DNA of 64,000 nt from Enchytraeus crypticus (lineage: Eukaryota; Annelida; Clitellata; Enchytraeida; Enchytraeidae): the NCBI GenBank assembly GCA_905160935.1, contig CAJHZI010000003.1:1-64000 (forward strand), given 5' to 3'. The position numbers were made by a program, and so were the translations under genes. Each line of letters opens with the position of its first letter. Positions within the stretch are counted from its first letter, which is position 1. This document shows, piece after piece, positions 61,936 through 64,000 of the stretch. Under the pieces are notes generated by a model. The model searched no databases and had not been told where the DNA came from. It saw nothing but the letters and a program-made list of their open reading frames with translations.

Positions 61936-63094
61936 ATATATATAGTAATATTATAGTAATACTATTTTTGTCGTAGTAATAACAAACACACAATATTTAC
62001 AAATTATTAACTATTATCAGCGACCATCCTATAGACTGCTTAAGAAGCTGGTAAAGCTAATGTTGACGTCAGTTTCCTCATTAGAAAGCGATGTCAGATG
62101 CTTATACCCTAATCAGTTTTACTCTGAATTACTTTAGCATGGTCTCATAATTAGATCAATCACTGGAAGATTTTGCAAGCAAACGCTGTTGATTTAGGGT
62201 ATCAACATACTAAGCAACCCTTACACAGAGAGCATAAACTGTTATATCTAGATAGACAATAATGTTCATTCATGTAAAGAATCAATTTCGTGACATTTTT
62301 ATGACAAATCTGTGATCATTAGATTTTCTGGAGTACAGATGGAAATGCGAGTAGAATCTCATTCATACATTTGCGTTTGATTTTTTAATTAATTAAACGT
62401 ACATTATTGACAGTGACAAGTTTATAGATAATGTCAACTTAAGAGGTTTTGTTAATTTTAAAAAGTTCATCTTGAACTTTAAGTGTACACATATAAAATG
62501 TATATTAAGATGCTTATAGAATCTTATATTTAAAATACATAAAATACGTGTATATAATTATTGATGAATTATTAGTTCGGCTTTCAGAATTGTAAACTTT
62601 ACTTGAACGACGGTATTGCTTTAGTTCTACATTATGTGCAAGTGTATTGTAACTTAAGAACTTAATACTATTGTACTTAATAATAATACTTACTACTTAA
62701 TATTAATATACTTATACGTATTGTACTTAATAATAATACTTAGTACTATTGTATTTAACTTACATCTACATGCATCTGTTTATCATAGAAATGATAAACC
62801 TAGATTCAAATTCTTTGAGTGTTGAATAATAGTTTTATTTCATATCATTTTAATTTATTAACTTCATTGAATTTTCAGTACACATAGTTATTATTTAATA
62901 TAACCCTGCTATAAATGTAACTAAAACTCACACGACATATTTTATTATAATGTATTCTATTGCTATAATTAGTTATTCATATTTAAAATGTATTTTATTT
63001 AGCTTCTAAAATACATCTAAGCGAAGATGCTGAGAGGGCGCTATCAGGATTCCCTGGTTACAAAACAGTTCTTAGAGGAGAGACGTTTGTGAAG
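39296..63094 (+). CDS. Receptor-type (particulate) guanylate cyclase, right paralogue; exons listed separately
   Basis: Exons read: 39296-39492, 40256-40365, 41192-41534, 42090-42289, 43455-43559, 44829-44964, 46604-46728, 47801-47906, 49383-49464, 53856-54031, 54781-54885, 55913-55984, 56676-57036, 58292-58481, 58890-59030, 59433-59625, 60098-60287, 61558-61641, 63003-63094. Phases agree at all junctions except two, where a small exon is missing: between 40365 and 41192, and between 49464 and 53856 (start of the kinase-homology domain). The last exon is beyond the window. Layout: signal peptide, ANF-type ectodomain (about 440 residues), one membrane span, pseudokinase, signalling helix, cyclase domain. 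The enzyme would turn GTP into cGMP at the cell surface in response to an extracellular, probably peptide, ligand. E in VETIGD and C in RYCLFGD are guanylate-type specificity residues. Confidence 0.88.
39515..39760 (-). mobile_element. LINE 3' end with (TTGA)n tail, inside intron 1
   Basis: Minus-strand codons ([15 protein letters not shown] and [10 protein letters not shown]) and a TTGATTGATTGA tail reading left match 23,290-23,395. Confidence 0.6.
40256..40365 (+). CDS. Guanylate cyclase exon 2
   Basis: Acceptor GTTATAG; encodes [11 protein letters not shown] and VLLGPSCSS, matching the ANF-receptor GP-x-C turn. Donor GTAAGT, phase 1 (an alternative donor three bases earlier has the same phase). 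Confidence 0.75.
40594..40676 (+). pseudogene. Partial duplicate of exon 3 within the intron
   Basis: 83 bases match 41371-41453 with two substitutions; flanks have no splice sites. Weak similarity continues after it. Confidence 0.92.
41192..41534 (+). CDS. Guanylate cyclase exon 3
   Basis: Acceptor TTCACAG; encodes [14 protein letters not shown] and [13 protein letters not shown] of the ligand-binding domain. Donor GTAAGA, phase 1. It starts in phase 0, so a small exon before it is missing from this model. Confidence 0.85.
42090..42289 (+). CDS. Guanylate cyclase exon 4
   Basis: Acceptor TTTGCAG; encodes [20 protein letters not shown] and FAFFTYNF. Donor CAG|GTTTTT, phase 0. Confidence 0.82.
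42340..43050 (+). mobile_element. SINE-like element, GAT-tailed family (copy 3), split by an insertion
   Basis: The 5' half (TGCCCGGGTTGTTTGATGAA to about 42,430) and 3' half (CGACGTCTGAAAGG at about 42,850 to a GAT-rich tail at 43,050) are separated by about 400 bases of unrelated sequence (42,430-42,840), a nested insertion. It lies in the intron after exon 4. Confidence 0.7.
43455..43559 (+). CDS. Guanylate cyclase exon 5
   Basis: Acceptor TTTCTTTAG; encodes [20 protein letters not shown]. Donor AAG|GTACTG, phase 0. Confidence 0.82.
43780..43875 (-). ncRNA. 5S rRNA-like pseudogene or 5S-derived SINE head
   Basis: The minus strand resembles the internal promoter part of 5S rRNA: AAGTTAAGCTGCATCGACCT, TTAGTATTTTGTGGGTGACC, CCTTGGAAGAC. 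Weaker relatives lie at 51,320-51,375 and 61,380-61,450. Too divergent to be a working 5S gene. Confidence 0.65.
44398..44690 (+). mobile_element. SINE-like element, GAT-tailed family (copy 4)
   Basis: From TTTCCCCATGTTTTGTCCGG to GATTGGGATTCAGAGGAACA and (GAT)n. Confidence 0.75.
44829..44964 (+). CDS. Guanylate cyclase exon 6
   Basis: Acceptor TTCTATTAG; encodes [17 protein letters not shown]. Donor ATAG|GTAATA, phase 1. Confidence 0.82.
45173..45214. repeat. (GA)n microsatellite
   Basis: GA tract with one interruption. Confidence 0.9.
45777..45895 (+). mobile_element. tRNA-derived SINE (copy 2)
   Basis: CGACCACCGCGGATCAGTAT, then the B box GAGGTTCAAATCTTGGGCTC, then the shared CGTCACTGACATCGCTTTCG. 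Confidence 0.75.
46370..46570 (-). mobile_element. SINE-like element, GAT-tailed family (copy 5)
   Basis: (ATC)n, then CCCTGGATTCCTGTTTAACTA and TTTCTGGAGTTTAGATGCTC, reading the family in reverse. Confidence 0.7.
46604..46728 (+). CDS. Guanylate cyclase exon 7
   Basis: Acceptor GAAACAG; encodes [20 protein letters not shown], the membrane-proximal strand pair. Donor TCT|GTAAGA, phase 0. Confidence 0.82.
46913..47085. repeat. (AAT)n microsatellite, two blocks
   Basis: AAT/ATA triplets with short interruptions. Confidence 0.9.
47801..47906 (+). CDS. Guanylate cyclase exon 8: juxtamembrane
   Basis: Acceptor TGCATGTAG; encodes [15 protein letters not shown], matching the P-x-CGF juxtamembrane motif of natriuretic-type receptors. 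Donor CAAG|GTAAG, phase 1. Confidence 0.85.
47960..48222 (+). mobile_element. RTE-like LINE, composite 3' fragment
   Basis: AGAAGAGTGGAGGCGTTATA, TGCCATGGACCTGCCAGTAG and GTGCACAGAGAGAG; the leading part (TTTTCTCAGGGAATGACACC) recurs at 63,463. Confidence 0.75.
48223..48338. repeat. (TA)n-rich tract
   Basis: TA repeats with ATG interruptions directly after the LINE tail. Confidence 0.9.
49216..49290 (-). mobile_element. tRNA-derived SINE (copy 3, 3' part)
   Basis: AAGCTGGTAAAGCTAATG, TTAACGTCAGTTTCCTCACT, AAGCGATGCCAGTGACGGGC. Confidence 0.7.
49383..49464 (+). CDS. Guanylate cyclase exon 9: transmembrane segment
   Basis: Acceptor GTATTTTTTAG; encodes [20 protein letters not shown] and FYLIR, one membrane helix with a basic end. 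Donor TCAG|GTTAGC, phase 2. Confidence 0.85.
51000..51260 (+). mobile_element. SINE-like element, GAT-tailed family (copy 6)
   Basis: CACGTGTCGTAGAAGGCGAC and AAAAGGGCATTCGGTTG, then decays. Confidence 0.65.
52445..52565 (-). mobile_element. tRNA-derived SINE (copy 4)
   Basis: Contains AAAGTCAGTTTCATCTCTCG, TATCAGTGACGG and CCCAGGATTTGA, diverged. Confidence 0.6.
53309..53430 (-). mobile_element. RTE-like LINE, 3' fragment
   Basis: GTGCTCTGCCTACTGGCAGG and CTTCCACTCTTCATTGTCTT, reverse of the family C-terminus. Confidence 0.72.
53856..54031 (+). CDS. Guanylate cyclase exon: kinase-homology domain, N lobe
   Basis: Acceptor ATTCACAG; encodes [15 protein letters not shown] and [11 protein letters not shown]. 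The usual lysine-bearing VAIKK strand is replaced by VLVSVL, so no ATP-lysine. Donor CAT|GTGAGC, phase 0. Confidence 0.82.
54205..54382 (+). mobile_element. RTE-like LINE, 3' fragment
   Basis: AGAATGGAAGGAAAGAGAAG, GAAGAGGAAAGCTGAAGACA and GTGCACTAAGAGAGAC. Confidence 0.78.
54501..54606. repeat. (GA)n-(TA)n-(GA)n compound microsatellite
   Basis: GA block, about 50 bases of TA, then a second GA block. Confidence 0.95.
54781..54885 (+). CDS. Guanylate cyclase exon: kinase-homology domain
   Basis: Acceptor [29 protein letters not shown] and CKRGTLQ, the classic FIGAC block. Donor CAG|GTTGTA, phase 0. Confidence 0.9.
55050..55270 (-). mobile_element. SINE-like element, GAT-tailed family (copy 7)
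   Basis: TTTCAGGAGTTTAAGCGTTC and CTTTTGCGACATGTGCAGTC, reverse orientation. Confidence 0.65.
55913..55984 (+). CDS. Guanylate cyclase exon: kinase-homology domain
   Basis: Acceptor [28 protein letters not shown] then DLIN. Donor AAT|GTAATT, phase 0. Confidence 0.9.
56676..57036 (+). CDS. Guanylate cyclase exon: kinase-homology domain, C lobe
   Basis: Acceptor [51 protein letters not shown]. The metal-binding DFG is absent (LKIACPIVP in its place), so this is a pseudokinase. Donor AAGA|GTAAAT, phase 1. Confidence 0.92.
57037..58291 (+). other. Intron with tRNA-derived SINE
   Basis: Copy 5 of the SINE at 57,690-57,790 (plus): GGAGTTCAAATCCTGGGCTC is a good B box. Nothing else recognised. 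Confidence 0.6.
57690..57790 (+). mobile_element. tRNA-derived SINE (copy 5)
   Basis: B box GAGTTCAAATCCTGGGCTC, then GTCACTGACATAGCTTTCGA. Confidence 0.75.
58292..58481 (+). CDS. Guanylate cyclase exon: end of kinase-homology domain
   Basis: Acceptor [29 protein letters not shown] and [15 protein letters not shown], the conserved CW...RP ending. Donor CAG|GTAATG, phase 2. Confidence 0.92.
58890..59030 (+). CDS. Guanylate cyclase exon: signalling helix / dimerisation
   Basis: Acceptor [47 protein letters not shown], the coiled-coil linker before the cyclase. Donor CACG|GTAAGT, phase 2. Confidence 0.95.
59433..59625 (+). CDS. Guanylate cyclase exon: catalytic domain start
   Basis: Acceptor [27 protein letters not shown], with the metal-binding Asp in FSDIVGFT, then [16 protein letters not shown]. 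Donor AAG|GTTAGT, phase 0. Confidence 0.96.
60098..60287 (+). CDS. Guanylate cyclase exon: catalytic centre
   Basis: Acceptor [23 protein letters not shown] has the guanine-selecting Glu and the second metal Asp; then [12 protein letters not shown]. Donor GCTG|GTAAAA, phase 1. Confidence 0.96.
60810..60945 (-). mobile_element. tRNA-derived SINE (copy 6, best preserved head)
   Basis: The minus strand reads GAGCCAGTGGCGAAGTCGGT (A box TGGCGAAGTCGG), CTCGACCGCGGATCAGTATA, and GGGGTTCAAATCCTGGGCTC (B box). Both RNA polymerase III promoter boxes of a tRNA gene are present. Confidence 0.85.
61259..61310. repeat. (TTA)n microsatellite
   Basis: Seventeen or so uninterrupted ATT triplets. Confidence 0.95.
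61380..61450 (-). ncRNA. 5S rRNA-like fragment
   Basis: CCATGCGTCCAAGTACTGAC and CGAGCCTGATGTT match the 5S internal region in reverse; short and degenerate. Confidence 0.5.
61558..61641 (+). CDS. Guanylate cyclase exon: catalytic domain, with probable GC donor
   Basis: Acceptor [38 protein letters not shown], with Cys as the second guanine-selecting residue. To join the next exon in frame it must end at 61641, giving AAG|GCTTGT, a GC rather than GT donor. Confidence 0.9.
61885..61945. repeat. (TA)n microsatellite
   Basis: TA repeat inside the penultimate intron. Confidence 0.95.
62046..62100 (-). mobile_element. tRNA-derived SINE (copy 7, fragment)
   Basis: AAGCTGGTAAAGCTAATG, TTGACGTCAGTTTCCTCA, AAAGCGATGTCAG. 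Confidence 0.7.
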
Positions 63095-63395
63095 GTTAAT
63101 TGATACTTAATATTAAGTTAATTAATTTCGAGATATCTAATTAATTATTTAATTATGTCACTTAATCTTGTTTCTATCTTAGTGCACTGACTATTGGGAG
63201 ATCCATGACTTGTAACTCATTCACATAATTTTATCATATGCCTTTCTGTTCATATCAATATACGAATTAGATGTCGATTAGTCGTCCAGAATTCCAAGCC
63301 TCGGTTTTTCCTCTAACCTTTTCCCATTCATTCTTCTCTCAATTACCGTTTTCAGCAAACGATTCCCTCTCAGAACATGACCCATACAGTTCTAC
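62781..63395 (+). repeat. Segmental duplication shared with 17,741-18,365
   Basis: Right-hand member of the pair: intron, exon 63003-63094 and the same downstream minus-strand LINE fragment (63,180-63,395). Confidence 0.85.
63003..63094 (+). CDS. Guanylate cyclase exon: penultimate
   Basis: Acceptor [39 protein letters not shown]; donor AAG|GTTAAT, phase 0. The final exon (GKG...TYWL) is not found before 64,000; in the left paralogue it lies 396 bases further on, but here a LINE fragment occupies that place. Confidence 0.93.
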
Positions 63396-63439
63396 TTTCT
63401 ATCCCATTTGATATTTATCAATTGTTTATATTTTTCAAC

Positions 63440-63695
63440 CGTATAAAGTTAGGGTAAACAGGATTGTTTTCTCAGGAAACGACGCCCCTGACTAGTAAAT
63501 GTTAGTCAGAGATGAGGAAGGCTTAGGGGGCCAACCTCGTCATAAGCAGAATCCTCCAAGAAATGGTATATAATAACAGGATTGATTAGCTTTTTGCTAA
63601 GAATTTAAAGTTCCACTCATATGTAGACATAAAGAAAAAAAACTGAAGACAGAAAGAGTGGAAGCGTTATATACCATGGTAATGCACTGAGAGAG
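63440..63695 (+). mobile_element. RTE-like LINE, composite 3' fragment
   Basis: TTTTCTCAGGAAACGACGCC and GGAAGCGTTATATACCATGG, ending GCACTGAGAGAGAG, as at 47,960-48,222. Confidence 0.72.
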
Positions 63696-63850
63696 AGCCA
63701 ACCCTATCTAGCACTTCTTCATTCGTAATATTGTCAGTCCATTTTATCTTCTTCATAGCCAAATTTTTTATGCTTCCAGTGTCCTAATATCCTCCTTTCT
63801 TAACGCCCGCGTATTCACAACTGTACAGTAGCGTGGTACACACTAGCATC
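63696..63850 (-). mobile_element. RTE-like LINE fragment
   Basis: CTAGCACTTCTTCATTCGTA, TGTCCTAATATCCTCCTTTC and GTATTCACAACTGTACAGTA match the ORF segment at 31,080-31,230 in the same orientation. Confidence 0.65.
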
Positions 63851-63966
63851 AGTTGTATGCAATTTTGTTTAAAAATATAAATCACTTAATATATCTTTTT
63901 CTCATTTTATTAGTTTTCTAACTTCATTTATGATCTTGCAGAGATTCCTTGAAAATTTAAATGCAT

Positions 63967-64000
63967 ATAATAATAATGATAATAATAATAATAATAATAA
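63967..64000. repeat. (AAT)n microsatellite at right edge
   Basis: ATA/AAT triplets running off the window. Confidence 0.9.

Overview
The window is animal genomic DNA. It is AT-rich, has spliceosomal introns with GT-AG junctions, many 5'-truncated non-LTR retrotransposons, tRNA-derived and other SINEs, microsatellites, a receptor guanylate cyclase gene and a very long ankyrin-repeat gene. The content fits a non-vertebrate bilaterian, probably a marine invertebrate; the sequence alone does not let me name the species.

Positions 1 to about 17,430 are the decayed remains of integrated adintovirus/Polinton (Maverick)-type DNA: protein-primed family B DNA polymerase (two copies), packaging ATPase, adenain-like protease, penton-like and hexon-like capsid genes, small virion proteins, a phospholipase A2 protein, a fibre-like protein, a retrovirus-type integrase with a chromodomain, and small DNA-binding or membrane proteins. 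Several gene families occur twice (penton-like start at 63 minus and 9990 plus; the gene before it at 959 minus and 9825 plus; polymerase at 8799 and 17380; a small SAP-like start at 4394 and 8865), so at least two elements lie side by side or nested. Nearly every viral gene begins with the same block, close to TATATAAAATG, on either strand. Several genes are broken by stops, frameshifts and deletions.

Immediately right of this block, 17,741-18,510 holds the last two exons of a receptor guanylate cyclase. The same exon and flanking intron recur at 62,781-63,395, near the end of the cyclase gene that fills 39,296-63,094. The two are tandem paralogues, and the viral DNA appears to lie in the penultimate intron of the left one. 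The right cyclase is reconstructed here exon by exon: signal peptide, ANF-type ligand-binding ectodomain, one membrane span, degenerate kinase-homology domain, signalling helix, and a cyclase domain with guanylate-specific residues. Two short exons are not located and the last exon lies beyond the window.

Between the two cyclases, on the minus strand, is one uninterrupted 1,875-codon gene (24,691-30,318). It encodes about 16 near-identical ankyrin repeats, a cysteine-rich middle, two further ankyrin repeats, a Mab-21/cGAS-like nucleotidyltransferase domain with all three catalytic acids, and a C-terminal membrane anchor. It looks like a membrane-anchored cGAS-like receptor fused to an ankyrin array, and is the most interesting host gene here. 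A second copy of its 3' end without the anchor lies just downstream.

The rest is repeats: an RTE-like LINE with an (AG)n tail (about ten fragments), CR1/jockey-like LINE relics, a (GAT)n-tailed SINE-like family, a tRNA-derived SINE family, 5S rRNA-like fragments, complex minisatellites (18.6-19.1 kb, 30.6-30.8 kb, 32.2-32.7 kb) and strong palindromes (9.4, 12.1, 23.2 and 38.1 kb).
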